Below, in pieces: positions 56,380 to 64,000 of a stretch of DNA of 64,000 nucleotides. Below the pieces are notes generated by a model. That model was not told the DNA's origin. It made no database searches and saw nothing but the letters and a program-made list of their open reading frames with translations. Source of the stretch: Mycobacterium sp. ITM-2016-00317 (lineage in GTDB: Bacteria; Actinomycetota; Actinomycetes; Mycobacteriales; Mycobacteriaceae); NCBI RefSeq assembly GCF_002968295.1, contig NZ_CP134399.1, positions 4,278,001 through 4,342,000 on the forward strand. Direction: 5' to 3'. Position 1 is the first letter of the stretch. The number at the start of each line of letters is the position of its first letter. The translations under genes were made by a program, and so were the position numbers.

Positions 56380-56856
56380 ATGCAGACCTTCCTGCCCTAC
56401 CCGGCTTTCGCCGATTCCGCACGCGTGCTGGATACCCGCAGGCTGGGCAAGCAGAGAGTGGAGACGATCCAGATTTTGCGGGCGTTGACCGTCGCCGGGT
56501 ACGGGTGGCGCCACCATCCCGCCGCGGCGATGTGGGCCGGGTACGAGGAGGCGCTGGTGCGGTACGGGCTGGAGGTGTGCGCGGTGTGGTGCGCCCAGGG
56601 CCGGGGTGACACCTGTGCGGCGACACTGGCCGCGGACCTGACGGCCGGCACCGGGCTGACGACGATCCGCTCGTATGACGAGCTCACCGTTGCCGACGAG
56701 CTACCGCCCTGGCTCGGCGACAGGAAATTTCATCTCAGCCATCAGTCCGCGCTGGTGCGCAAGGACCCGGCGCACTACCGGCCGTTGTTTCCGGACGTGC
56801 CTGACGATCTGCCCTACGTGTGGCCGGCGTCCGACCGCGCCCGCCGCGTGCCGTGA
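56380..56856 (+). CDS. MSMEG_6728-type protein related to pyrimidine-dimer DNA glycosylase
   Basis: 158 residues. MQTFLPYPAFADSARVLDTRRLGKQRVETIQILRAL-like N-terminus, WRHHPAAAMWAGYEEALVRYGLEV, WLGDRKFHLSHQSALVRKDPAHY and the final LPYVWP define the mycobacterial MSMEG_6728 family, which is related to the T4 endonuclease V (Pyr_excise) fold: the RLGKQRVE segment aligns with its catalytic region. Glycosylase activity is not shown for it. I do not recall it at the M. tuberculosis locus. It is convergent with glgC. Confidence 0.7.
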   Translation: MQTFLPYPAFADSARVLDTRRLGKQRVETIQILRALTVAGYGWRHHPAAAMWAGYEEALVRYGLEVCAVWCAQGRGDTCAATLAADLTAGTGLTTIRSYDELTVADELPPWLGDRKFHLSHQSALVRKDPAHYRPLFPDVPDDLPYVWPASDRARRVP

Positions 56857-56862
56857 CCCAGC

Positions 56863-58077
56863 TCAGATCCAGACGCCCTTTCCGACCGCAACCACCCCGC
56901 CCGCGCTGATCGAGAACCGTTCGCGGTCCTTGTCGAGATCGACACCGACCATCTCGCCGGGGCCGACCACCACGTTCTTGTCCAGGATCGCGTGCCGGAC
57001 CACGGCGCCGCGCCCGATCCGCACCCCGGGATGCAGCACACTGCCCTCGACGATGGCGCCGTCGTCGATGACGACATTGGACGACAGCACCGAATTACGC
57101 ACCGAGGCGGCCGAAATGATGCTGCCCGCGCCGACCACCGACTCCTGGGCCGAGCCGCCGTTGACGAACTTGGCCAGCGCCAGGTTCTCGGCGCCGCCGC
57201 GGATCGGCCAGCGCTTGTTGTACAGGTTGAACACCGGGTGCACGGAGACCAGGTCCATGTGCGCGTCGTAGAACGCGTCCAAAGTGCCGACGTCACGCCA
57301 GTAGCCGTGGTCGCGCTCGGTGGCGCCGGGCACCTCGTTGTCGCTGAAGTCGTACACCGCGGCCATCCCGTCGGCGACCAGCCTGGGGATGATGTTTCCG
57401 CCCATGTCGTGGTCGGAGTCGCCGTCCTCGGCGTCGGCGCGGATGGCGTCGATGAGCACCTTGGTGGTGAAGATGTAGTTGCCCATCGACGCGAACGTCA
57501 TCTCGGGGTCGTCGGGGGTGCCCGGCGGATCGGCCGGCTTCTCCACCCAGCCCCGGATGCGTCCGGAATCGTCGGCGTCGATGCAGCCGAACGCACTGGC
57601 CTCCGAGCGCGGCACCCGGATCCCGGCCACGGTCGCACCCGCGCCGCTCTCGATGTGCTGCTGGACCATCTGCTCGGGGTCCATCCGGTACACGTGGTCG
57701 GCGCCGAAGATCACGATGTAGTCGGGATCCTCGTCGTAGATCAGGTTCATCGACTGGTAGATCGCGTCCGCCGAACCGGTGTACCAGCGCGGACCGAGCC
57801 GCTGCTGGGCAGGCACCGGGGTGATGTACTCACCGGCAAGCCCCGAAAGCCGCCAGTTCTGCGAGATGTGGCGGTCCAGCGAATGAGACTTGTACTGGGT
57901 CAGAACGCAGATCCGCAGAAAGCGGGCATTGACGAGGTTCGAGAGAACGAAATCGATGAGCCGGTAACCGCCCCCGAAGGGTACGGCCGGCTTCGCGCGA
58001 TCGGCCGTCAACGGGTAGAGGCGCTTGCCTTCTCCGCCTGCGAGGACGATGCCCAACACATGTGGCGCTTCCCTCAT
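56863..58077 (-). CDS. glgC: Glucose-1-phosphate adenylyltransferase
   Basis: 404 residues. The nucleotidyltransferase motif [26 protein letters not shown] is at the N-terminus. [13 protein letters not shown] and [10 protein letters not shown] contain the metal-binding Asp, and RGWVEKP contacts Glc1P. The C-terminal third is a left-handed beta helix with hexapeptide repeats ([30 protein letters not shown]). It makes ADP-glucose for GlgM and alpha-glucan synthesis. It matches Rv1213 and is divergent from glgM. Confidence 0.95.
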   Translation of the reverse strand: MREAPHVLGIVLAGGEGKRLYPLTADRAKPAVPFGGGYRLIDFVLSNLVNARFLRICVLTQYKSHSLDRHISQNWRLSGLAGEYITPVPAQQRLGPRWYTGSADAIYQSMNLIYDEDPDYIVIFGADHVYRMDPEQMVQQHIESGAGATVAGIRVPRSEASAFGCIDADDSGRIRGWVEKPADPPGTPDDPEMTFASMGNYIFTTKVLIDAIRADAEDGDSDHDMGGNIIPRLVADGMAAVYDFSDNEVPGATERDHGYWRDVGTLDAFYDAHMDLVSVHPVFNLYNKRWPIRGGAENLALAKFVNGGSAQESVVGAGSIISAASVRNSVLSSNVVIDDGAIVEGSVLHPGVRIGRGAVVRHAILDKNVVVGPGEMVGVDLDKDRERFSISAGGVVAVGKGVWI

Positions 58078-58223
58078 GATGCCAACCTATCCGCACGTGG
58101 GGACAGGGGCCACCCATTCCCGCTTTTGCCGTGTCGCGCGTCGGCCTGCCGCCGCGGCGCAGGGACTTCTCGGCTGTCCGTCAAGACAATTGGGGATGCT
58201 TCGCGACGGGTCCCTAAGTTGGA

Positions 58224-58229
58224 TACCGT
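58224..58229 (+). promoter_or_regulatory. Leaderless -10 box of glgM
   Basis: TACCGT ends 6 bases before the ATG at 58236. Confidence 0.45.
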
Positions 58230-58235
58230 CACAGC

Positions 58236-59399
58236 ATGCGGGTGGCGATGATGACTCGGGAGTACCCACCCGAGGTGTACGGCGGAGCCGGGGTCCATGT
58301 CACGGAACTGGTCGCGCAGCTGCGCCACCTGTGCGAGGTCGACGTGCACTGTATGGGCGCGCCACGGGCAGGCGCCGTCGTCGCCCAGCCCGATCCCGCG
58401 CTTGCCGGCGCCAATCCGGCGCTGACCACGCTGTCGGCCGACCTGAACATGGTCAACGCCGCGTCGGCGGCCACCGTGGTGCACTCGCACACCTGGTACG
58501 CCGGCATGGCCGGGCATCTGGCTGCACTGCTCTACGGGGTCCCGCACGTGCTCACCGCACACTCGCTGGAACCGATGCGGCCGTGGAAGGCCGAGCAGCT
58601 CGGCGGCGGCTACCGCATCTCGTCGTGGGTGGAGAAGACCGCGGTCGAGGCCGCGGCCGCGGTCATCGCGGTCAGTTCGGGAATGCGCAAGGATGTGCTG
58701 CGCACCTATCCGGCGCTGGACCCCGACCGGGTGCACGTGGTGCGCAACGGCATCGACACCGAGGTCTGGTATCCGGCTGACCCGGGTCCCGCCGATTCGG
58801 TGCTGGCCGAACTCGGAGTCGACCCGGCGCGGCCGATCGTCGCGTTCGTCGGCCGGATCACCCGCCAGAAGGGCGTGGCGCATCTGGTGGCAGCGGCGCA
58901 CAAGTTCGACCCCGAGGTGCAGCTGGTGCTGTGCGCCGGCGCCCCAGATACCCCGGAGATCGCCGAGGAGGTGTCCGCGGCGGTCCGCGAACTGTCCGCT
59001 TCCCGTACCGGGGTGTTCTGGGTGCGCGAGATGCTGCCCACCCCCAAGATCCGCGAGATCTTGTCGGCGGCAGTCGTTTTCGTCTGTCCGTCGGTGTACG
59101 AGCCGCTGGGCATCGTGAACCTCGAGGCCATGGCGTGTTCGACGGCGGTGGTGGCCTCCGACGTCGGCGGGATCCCCGAGGTGGTGGCCGACCGGCAGAC
59201 GGGTCTGCTGGTGCACTATGACCCCGACGACACGGCGTCGTTCGAGAGCGGACTGGCCGCCGCGGTCAACTCGCTGGTCGCCGACCCGCAGCGGGCGGCC
59301 GAATTCGGCAAAGCCGGACGTCTGCGGTGTATCGATGAGTTCTCCTGGGCACAGATCGCCCAGGAGACACTGCAGATCTACCGCTCGGTCTCGAGCTAG
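58236..59399 (+). CDS. glgM: Alpha-maltose-1-phosphate synthase GlgM (GT4)
   Basis: 387 residues. N-terminal acceptor domain with MTREYPPEVYGGAGVH and HSHTWYAGMAGHLAALL; C-terminal donor domain with FVGRITRQKGVAHL and the GT4 ExxxxxxxE motif in PSVYEPLGIVNLEAMA. In M. tuberculosis Rv1212c transfers glucose from ADP-glucose to glucose-1-phosphate to make maltose-1-phosphate, which feeds GlgE. The adjacency of glgC supports this. Older annotation calls it glycogen synthase (glgA). Confidence 0.94.
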   Translation: MRVAMMTREYPPEVYGGAGVHVTELVAQLRHLCEVDVHCMGAPRAGAVVAQPDPALAGANPALTTLSADLNMVNAASAATVVHSHTWYAGMAGHLAALLYGVPHVLTAHSLEPMRPWKAEQLGGGYRISSWVEKTAVEAAAAVIAVSSGMRKDVLRTYPALDPDRVHVVRNGIDTEVWYPADPGPADSVLAELGVDPARPIVAFVGRITRQKGVAHLVAAAHKFDPEVQLVLCAGAPDTPEIAEEVSAAVRELSASRTGVFWVREMLPTPKIREILSAAVVFVCPSVYEPLGIVNLEAMACSTAVVASDVGGIPEVVADRQTGLLVHYDPDDTASFESGLAAAVNSLVADPQRAAEFGKAGRLRCIDEFSWAQIAQETLQIYRSVSS

Positions 59400-59410
59400 C
59401 GCGCGCCGCG

Positions 59411-59578
59411 CTAGCTGGTGACACCCTTGAGTTCGTCGCCCAGCGCTGCGGCCTCGTCCGGGGTGAGTTCGACGACGAGCCTGCCACCGCCTTCCAGTGG
59501 TACCCGCATCACGATGCCCCGCCCCTCCTTGGTTGCTTCCAGTGGACCGTCGCCGGTCCGGGGCTTCATCGCCGCCAT
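59411..59578 (-). CDS. DUF3117 small protein (Rv1211-like)
   Basis: 55 residues from ATG 59578 (MAAMKPRTGDGPLEATKEGR), with an upstream in-frame ATG six codons earlier as alternative. The rest, GIVMRVPLEGGGRLVVELTPDEAAALGDEL, is the invariant actinobacterial DUF3117 core, probably a small beta-rich cytoplasmic protein. Function unknown. It is convergent with glgM (11 bases) and stands 210 bases downstream of tag, in a gap where I see only a possible promoter. Confidence 0.88.
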   Translation of the reverse strand: MAAMKPRTGDGPLEATKEGRGIVMRVPLEGGGRLVVELTPDEAAALGDELKGVTS

Positions 59579-59788
59579 CGAGTGCTCCCTCCGCATGGGC
59601 GTGCCCGTCAGGGCTCTGGTCTGCCGCGAGCCGGGCGTTGCGCCCTTCGACGTGCGACGACAGCACCCGGCTCTGAACTGCTACAGACCTCCATTGTTCC
59701 CTATCCTGACCGGGTCGTGTGCGAAGACCCGGCTATAGCCGTCCGGGCGGGCCGTTCCGGACGCCGATCGCGCACCGCTACCGCCCGA

Positions 59789-60406
59789 CTACCTCCCGTC
59801 CGCGAGCCCCGGCACCCAGCAGTTGGTCACGTGGTCGTCGACCATCCCGGTCGCCTGCATCAGCGCGTAGGCCGTCGTCGGCCCGACGAACCGGAAGCCG
59901 CGCTTCTTGAGCTCCTTGGCCATCGCCTTCGACTCGGAAGTCACGGCGGCGATCTCCGACATGGTGGCGGGCCGCCCCCGGGTCGCCCGATCCGCGGGAG
60001 CGAACGACCACAGCAACTCCCCCAGATCCTCGCCGGCGTCGGCCATGTCCGCGGTGACCCGCGCGTTGGCGATCGTCGCGTCGATCTTGGCGCGGTTGCG
60101 CACGATGCCCGGATCAGCCATCAACCGTTCGACGTCGCGGTCGGTGTAGCGCGCGACGCGCTCGACGTCGAACCCGTCGAACGCGGCACGGAAGTTGTCC
60201 CGTTTGCGCAGGATGATCAGCCAGGACAACCCGCTCTGGAACGCCTCGAGGCTGACCCGCTCGAACAGCGACGCCGAGTCGCGCAGCGGCCGGCCCCACT
60301 CCGTGTCGTGGTAGTCCCGGTACAGCTCGAAATCATCTGCGGAAAGCCGCGATTGATCGATCCATCCGCAGCGGATCCGCGAGTCCGCGGCAGCCGAGGC
60401 CGTCAC
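59789..60406 (-). CDS. tag: DNA-3-methyladenine glycosylase I
   Basis: 205 residues. The Tag signature is complete: RCGWI and YHDTEWGRPL at the N-terminus, FERVSLEAFQSGLSWLIIL (helix-hairpin-helix region with the catalytic Glu), KKRGFRFVGPTTAYALMQATGMVDDH and the C-terminal NCW. The first Cys, the two His and the last Cys bind structural zinc. It removes N3-methyladenine from alkylated DNA. It matches Rv1210 (tagA). Its start overlaps the DivIVA-like gene by four bases. Confidence 0.95.
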   Translation of the reverse strand: MTASAAADSRIRCGWIDQSRLSADDFELYRDYHDTEWGRPLRDSASLFERVSLEAFQSGLSWLIILRKRDNFRAAFDGFDVERVARYTDRDVERLMADPGIVRNRAKIDATIANARVTADMADAGEDLGELLWSFAPADRATRGRPATMSEIAAVTSESKAMAKELKKRGFRFVGPTTAYALMQATGMVDDHVTNCWVPGLADGR

Positions 60407-60753
60407 GCGTCCTCCCGCGCCGGGACCGCGTGCTGCGCCCCGTCGTCGACGTCGTCGTCCAGGTCGGTCGCGGCGCGCAGGGTGTCCAGCTCACCGCGGA
60501 GCATGTCGAGCTCACGTCCCAACCGGTCCAGCACCCAGTCGACCTCACTGGTCTTGTAGCCGCGCACGGTCTGGCTGAACTTCACCGCGTCGACGTCGGC
60601 GCCGGTGACCCCGGAGGCGGGCAGCACGGTGGCGGTGGTGGCCTGCGGCAGCGGCGGCAGCGCCTCACCACGACCGAACAGCACGCTGCCGAGGGCGAAC
60701 AGCACGATGCCGACGAGCACCAGCACGACGAGGTAGAGCAGGACGAGAGTCAC
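60403..60753 (-). CDS. Membrane protein with DivIVA-like motif (Rv1209-like)
   Basis: 116 residues from GTG 60753 (TLVLLYLVVLVLVGIVLFALG), an N-terminal membrane helix. Then a Pro-rich linker and ADVDAVKFSQTVRGYKTSEVDWVLDRLGRELDML, the DivIVA/Wag31 N-terminal motif (RGY..EVD), followed by a short coiled coil and acidic tail. Such motifs bind curved or polar membranes, so a link to polar growth is possible. It lies between gpgS and tag on the same strand. Confidence 0.85.
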   Translation of the reverse strand: MTLVLLYLVVLVLVGIVLFALGSVLFGRGEALPPLPQATTATVLPASGVTGADVDAVKFSQTVRGYKTSEVDWVLDRLGRELDMLRGELDTLRAATDLDDDVDDGAQHAVPAREDA

Positions 60754-60811
60754 CCCTCGATATTGCCCCAAAGCGCCGACACCGGCGCACCCCTACCGGC
60801 GCAGCGGCCGG

Positions 60812-61774
60812 TCAGCCGCGGGGGCGCAGGGTGATCATCGGCGGACGGTCGGTCAGTGACACCGCCGAGGTCCGCGGGGTGTAGTCGTCGCCGTCGGCGA
60901 AGAACTGGGTGAGCCCGACCCCGGAGTCGGGGATGCCGCAGCGCGTCAGCAGGGTGGCGATGACCTGCCTGCTCATCGACGCGAGCTCGGTCAGCGGGCG
61001 GTTGCGGTGCGTGCGCACCCCGAGGTTCACCTGGGCGATGCCATCCAGGCCCAACCGGTCGTAGGCGTCGACGAGCAGCCCGATCTCCACGCCGTAGCCG
61101 GGGGCGAACGGCACCGCGGTCAGCAGCTCGCGCGTGCCCGCGTACTCACCGCCCAGCGGCTGGTACAGGCACATCAGCTCGGGACGCAGCGCGGCCAGCA
61201 GCGGGCGCGCCACCAGTTCGGTGACCCGGCCGCCGCCGTTGGCGTCCTCCCGGCCGCTGACCTTCAGCGGCCGCCGGTAGAACCCCTTGACCAGGTGCAC
61301 ACCGTCGGCGGTCAGCAGCGGGCCGAGCAGCTTCGGCACGAACATCGGATCGGGGTCGAGCAGGTCGGAGTCGACGAACGCGATGATGTCTCCGGTGGTC
61401 GCGGCCAGCGAGCGCCACAGCACCTCGCCCTTGCCGGGCTGCGGCGGCACCTCGGGCAGCGCGACCTCACGGCTGACCACCCGGGCGCCGGCGGCGACGG
61501 CGCGGATCTCGGTGTCGTCGGTGGAACCGGAGTCCAGCACGATCAGCTCGTCGACCAGCCCGCCGAGCAGCGGGGTGATGGTCTCGACGACGCCGGCCAC
61601 CGTTTCTTCCTCATCGAGTGCGGGCAGCACCACCGACACGGTGCGGCCCTTCTTGGCGGCCTCCAGTTCGGCCACGGTCCAGCTCGGCCGGCACCAGCTG
61701 CGTTCACGCAGCCACCGGTGCTCGGCCACGCCGTAGGTCTCCAGGTCGTCGACGCGGTCAGACAACACAGTCAT
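60812..61774 (-). CDS. gpgS: Glucosyl-3-phosphoglycerate synthase
   Basis: 320 residues from ATG 61774. GT81/GT-A fold: VSVVLPALDEEETVAGVVETI, LIVLDSGSTDDT, GKGEVLWRSLAATTGDIIAFVDSDL with the metal-binding DSD, and GGEYAGTRELL...FAPGYGVEIGLLVD for acceptor and UDP-glucose binding. It starts methylglucose lipopolysaccharide synthesis by joining glucose to 3-phosphoglycerate. It matches Rv1208. Its start overlaps folP2 by four bases, so both are in one operon. Confidence 0.95.
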   Translation of the reverse strand: MTVLSDRVDDLETYGVAEHRWLRERSWCRPSWTVAELEAAKKGRTVSVVLPALDEEETVAGVVETITPLLGGLVDELIVLDSGSTDDTEIRAVAAGARVVSREVALPEVPPQPGKGEVLWRSLAATTGDIIAFVDSDLLDPDPMFVPKLLGPLLTADGVHLVKGFYRRPLKVSGREDANGGGRVTELVARPLLAALRPELMCLYQPLGGEYAGTRELLTAVPFAPGYGVEIGLLVDAYDRLGLDGIAQVNLGVRTHRNRPLTELASMSRQVIATLLTRCGIPDSGVGLTQFFADGDDYTPRTSAVSLTDRPPMITLRPRG

Positions 61775-62646
61775 GCCAGTCCCCTCACGGTGCGTTTCGG
61801 CTGACGGGCGCCCTTGATCGACGCAACCATCTCCAGTACCCGACGTGTGGGTCCGACCTCGTGCACGCGGAAGATCGCGGCACCGTCGGCCGCCGCCAGC
61901 GCAGTGGCGGCGAGGGTGCCCTCCAGGCGTTCGGTCAGACCCACACCCAGAGTCTCCCCGACGAAATCTTTGTTGCTCAGGGCCATCAGGACCGGCCATC
62001 CAGTGTTTACAAGGTCTTTTACCTGGCGCAACAAACTAAGGCCGTGGTAAGTGTTCTTGCCGAAATCATGGGTCGGGTCGATGACGATGCCGTCCCGGCG
62101 CACCCCGAGCGACAGGGCTCGCTCCGCCGCGGAGGTCAGCTCGGCGACCACGTCGTCGACCACACCGCGCTCGGTCAGCCCGTAGTTGACCCGGAACGGC
62201 CGGGTCCGCGGCACCGCGCCGCCGGTGTGCGAACACACCAGCCCGGCGTTGAACTCGGCGGCCACCGCGGGCAGCTCGGGATCGACCCCGCCCCACGTGT
62301 CGTTGATCAGGTCCGCGCCGGCCGCGCAGGCCTGCTTGGCCACTTCCGCGCGCCAGGTGTCGACGCTGATCACCCGGTCCGGGAAGGTGCCGCGCAGCCA
62401 CTCGATGAACGGCACGACCCGGGCGATCTCCTCGTCGACGTCGACCGTCTCACCGGGGCCCGCCTTGACCCCGCCGACGTCGATGATGTCGGCGCCCTCG
62501 GCGACCACCCGGTGGGCCGCCTCCATGGCCGCCTCGTCGGTGAACGTGGCGCCGCGGTCGTAGAACGAGTCCGGCGTGCGGTTCACGATCGCCATGATCA
62601 GCGCCCGATCCCCGGCCACCGGGCGTCCCAGAAACGTCGACTGCAC
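61771..62646 (-). CDS. folP2: Dihydropteroate-synthase-like protein FolP2
   Basis: 291 residues of the DHPS TIM barrel: IMAIVNRTPDSFYDRG, ADIIDVGGVKAGPGE, VISVDTWRAEVAKQA, DLINDTWGG and IDPTHDFGKNTYH. In true DHPS the second loop reads GG.STRPG; here it is GGVKAGPGE, lacking the Ser/Thr-Arg that bind substrate. This is the known FolP2 paralogue (Rv1207), reported to lack DHPS activity in mycobacteria. Its coupling to gpgS suggests a role near glucan or envelope metabolism. Confident on family, not on function. Confidence 0.92.
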   Translation of the reverse strand: MQSTFLGRPVAGDRALIMAIVNRTPDSFYDRGATFTDEAAMEAAHRVVAEGADIIDVGGVKAGPGETVDVDEEIARVVPFIEWLRGTFPDRVISVDTWRAEVAKQACAAGADLINDTWGGVDPELPAVAAEFNAGLVCSHTGGAVPRTRPFRVNYGLTERGVVDDVVAELTSAAERALSLGVRRDGIVIDPTHDFGKNTYHGLSLLRQVKDLVNTGWPVLMALSNKDFVGETLGVGLTERLEGTLAATALAAADGAAIFRVHEVGPTRRVLEMVASIKGARQPKRTVRGLA

Positions 62647-62724
62647 ACCACCCAGGCTACGTTCAGGCGTGAATCGGGCGCGTTCGGCGACAGTCAGGGT
62701 GCCTGAGCGCGCCCGATCCGCGGG

Positions 62725-64000
62725 TTACTTGGGCTTCTTGCCCTCCGCGACCTCGCCGGGGTACTCGTCGTAGTACGGCACGTATCCCTCGTCGCGGCCG
62801 GACAGCACGTACAGCGGATCCTCGATCTTGACGTCGTCCTCGTCGCCCTCGCCGCTGCTGCCGCCGTAGCCCTCCTTGCGCAGGTCGCCCTTCTGACTCT
62901 TGAACGTCGACGTGTGCGCGAGCTCCTGCACCACGCGGACGAACAACGGCACCGCATACCCGGGCAGCTTGTCGAACACCGCCTTGGCCAGGCCCTTGCC
63001 GTCGAGCTCGTGGCCCTCTTTGAGCTGAATGGCCACCATGCCGGCCCGGCCGCCGGTGTCGGGCACCTCGACGCCGAACGCCGTGACCTGCTCGATCTGA
63101 TCGTGGGTGGACACCGCGGCCTCCACCTCGGTGGTGGCGACGTTCTCGCCCTTCCACCGGAACGTGTCGCCGAGCCGGTCGGTGAACGCGGCGTGGTTGA
63201 AGCCCTGTGCGCGCATCAGGTCGCCGGTGTTGAACCACACGTCGCCCTCCTTGAAGGCGTCGCGCACGAGCTTCTTCTCCGACTCCTTCTTGTCGGTGTA
63301 GCCGTCGAACGGCTGGAAGTTGCTGACCTTGGACAGCAGCAACCCGGGCTCACCCTTCTTGACCTTGCGGACCCGGCCGTTGTCGTCGCGCACCGGCTCG
63401 CCGGTGTGCTCGTCGTACGCGACGAACGCGATCGGGGTGGGCGGGGCGATCCCGGTGGTCTTGTCGATGTTGAAGACGTTGACGAACGCGGTGTTGCCCT
63501 CGCTGGCGGCGTAGAACTCGCAGACCCGCTTGATGCCGAACCGCTCGGTGAAGTCGTCCCAGATGGCCGGGCGCAGTCCGTTTCCGCAGATGACCCGCAC
63601 CTTGTGCTGCCGGTCGGTCGGCTTCTCCGGCTGCTTGAGCAGGTAGGTGCAGATCTCGCCGATGTAGACGAACGCGGTGGCGTCGTAACGGATCACGTCG
63701 TCCCAGAACTTCGACGCCGAGAACGACTTGCCCAGCGCCAGCGCCGCGCCTGCGTTGATCACCGACGACAGCGCGACCGTCAGTGCGTTGTTGTGGTAGA
63801 GCGGCAGGCAGCAGTACAGGGTGTCCCTGTTGTTCAGCCGCAGACCGAGCCCGCCGAATCCGGCCAGTGCGCGCAGCCAGCGGTAGTGCGTCATCACGCT
63901 GGCCTTCGGCATGCCGGTGGTGCCGGAGGTGAAGATGTAGAACGCCTTGTCCTTGGCCAGCACCGCCGAGGTGGTCACAGGGTTGGTGGTCGGCGCGGTC
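62725..64000 (-). CDS. fadD6: FadD6-type very-long-chain acyl-CoA synthetase, N-terminus outside window
   Basis: The frame is open from the stop at 62725 to the right edge (425 codons); the GTG at 63978 is internal. AMP-binding motif FIFTSGTTGMPKASVMTH (P-loop), YCCLPLYHNNAL, FYAASEGNTAF, VWFNTGDLMR and DRLGDTFRWKGENVATTEVE show the ANL adenylating enzyme of the FATP/very-long-chain branch. It makes acyl-AMP and then acyl-CoA. The C-terminus has an unusual acidic Gly-rich insert (GYGGSSGEGDEDD) and ends in GKKPK. It matches Rv1206. Confidence 0.92.
   Translation of the reverse strand, partial: TAPTTNPVTTSAVLAKDKAFYIFTSGTTGMPKASVMTHYRWLRALAGFGGLGLRLNNRDTLYCCLPLYHNNALTVALSSVINAGAALALGKSFSASKFWDDVIRYDATAFVYIGEICTYLLKQPEKPTDRQHKVRVICGNGLRPAIWDDFTERFGIKRVCEFYAASEGNTAFVNVFNIDKTTGIAPPTPIAFVAYDEHTGEPVRDDNGRVRKVKKGEPGLLLSKVSNFQPFDGYTDKKESEKKLVRDAFKEGDVWFNTGDLMRAQGFNHAAFTDRLGDTFRWKGENVATTEVEAAVSTHDQIEQVTAFGVEVPDTGGRAGMVAIQLKEGHELDGKGLAKAVFDKLPGYAVPLFVRVVQELAHTSTFKSQKGDLRKEGYGGSSGEGDEDDVKIEDPLYVLSGRDEGYVPYYDEYPGEVAEGKKPK

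Noticed and set aside
54035..56626. 863-codon minus-strand frame over the ABC permease and following genes
   Set aside because: It crosses three genes on the other strand and consists of low-complexity Arg/His/Gln-rich sequence.

Overview
The window is high-GC DNA with the gene content and order of a mycobacterium, probably an environmental, fast-growing Mycolicibacterium-type species. From about 4.5 kb to the right end the genes follow the order I recall for the M. tuberculosis Rv1264 to Rv1206 block: pH-type adenylate cyclase, HIT protein, Ddn-like protein, udgB, tap, FAD oxidase, cyp130, TetR, acyltransferase, deaD, lprE, nuclease-helicase, EmrB-type MFS, kgd, SDR, lpqZ, corA, sugC, Rv1234 to Rv1229c-like genes, tatB-htrA-rseA-sigE, methyltransferase, TetR plus ABC exporter, glgC/glgM, DUF3117, tag, gpgS, folP2, fadD6. 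PE/PPE genes and relBE, which I recall at this locus in M. tuberculosis, are not present. Locus-tag matches come from memory, not from a search.

Layout. 0-4 kb: an AIM24-family C-terminus, dtd, and a copper module (DUF305 lipoprotein divergent from copZ, a small membrane protein and copA) around a CsoR-type operator; copA is frameshifted near its end. 4-15 kb: cyclase, DNA glycosylases, F420/flavin enzymes, Tap efflux, CYP130 and its TetR, and a frameshifted siderophore-interacting protein behind an IdeR box. 15-29 kb: acyltransferase, DeaD helicase, LprE, a large RecB-like nuclease/SF1 helicase, two flavoenzymes and two MFS pumps, one frameshifted. 29-39 kb: kgd with a repetitive linker, SDR, LpqZ, malic enzyme, CorA preceded by a small Arg-rich upstream ORF, a 3 x 25 bp tandem repeat, a SUFU-like gene and a solitary sugC. 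40-46.8 kb: membrane stress proteins, a CitE-like lyase, an MgtE-N/CBS protein overlapping a DUF1003 protein, a lytic transglycosylase and Mrp. 46.8-50.3 kb: the SigE envelope-stress cluster. 51-52.3 kb: an IS30-family element inserted between the arms of an intergenic inverted repeat. 52.4-64 kb: TetR/ABC drug exporter, alpha-glucan genes, DNA repair genes, GpgS/FolP2 and a partial FadD6.

Themes. Several genes appear to be transcribed as leaderless mRNAs, with a TAnnnT box 6-8 bases before the start codon. Three otherwise typical genes (copA, the siderophore-interacting protein and the EmrB-type MFS gene) each carry one frameshift, and all three breaks lie at GGCC-containing sequence, so systematic sequencing error must be excluded before calling pseudogenes. 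The most interesting biology is the possible leader-peptide control of corA, the clean loss of lpqY-sugA-sugB beside a retained sugC, the split-looking Mg2+ sensor/membrane pair, and the dispersed hairpin element hit by the IS. No rRNA, tRNA or CRISPR array was seen, and no gene-free stretch exceeds 300 bases.
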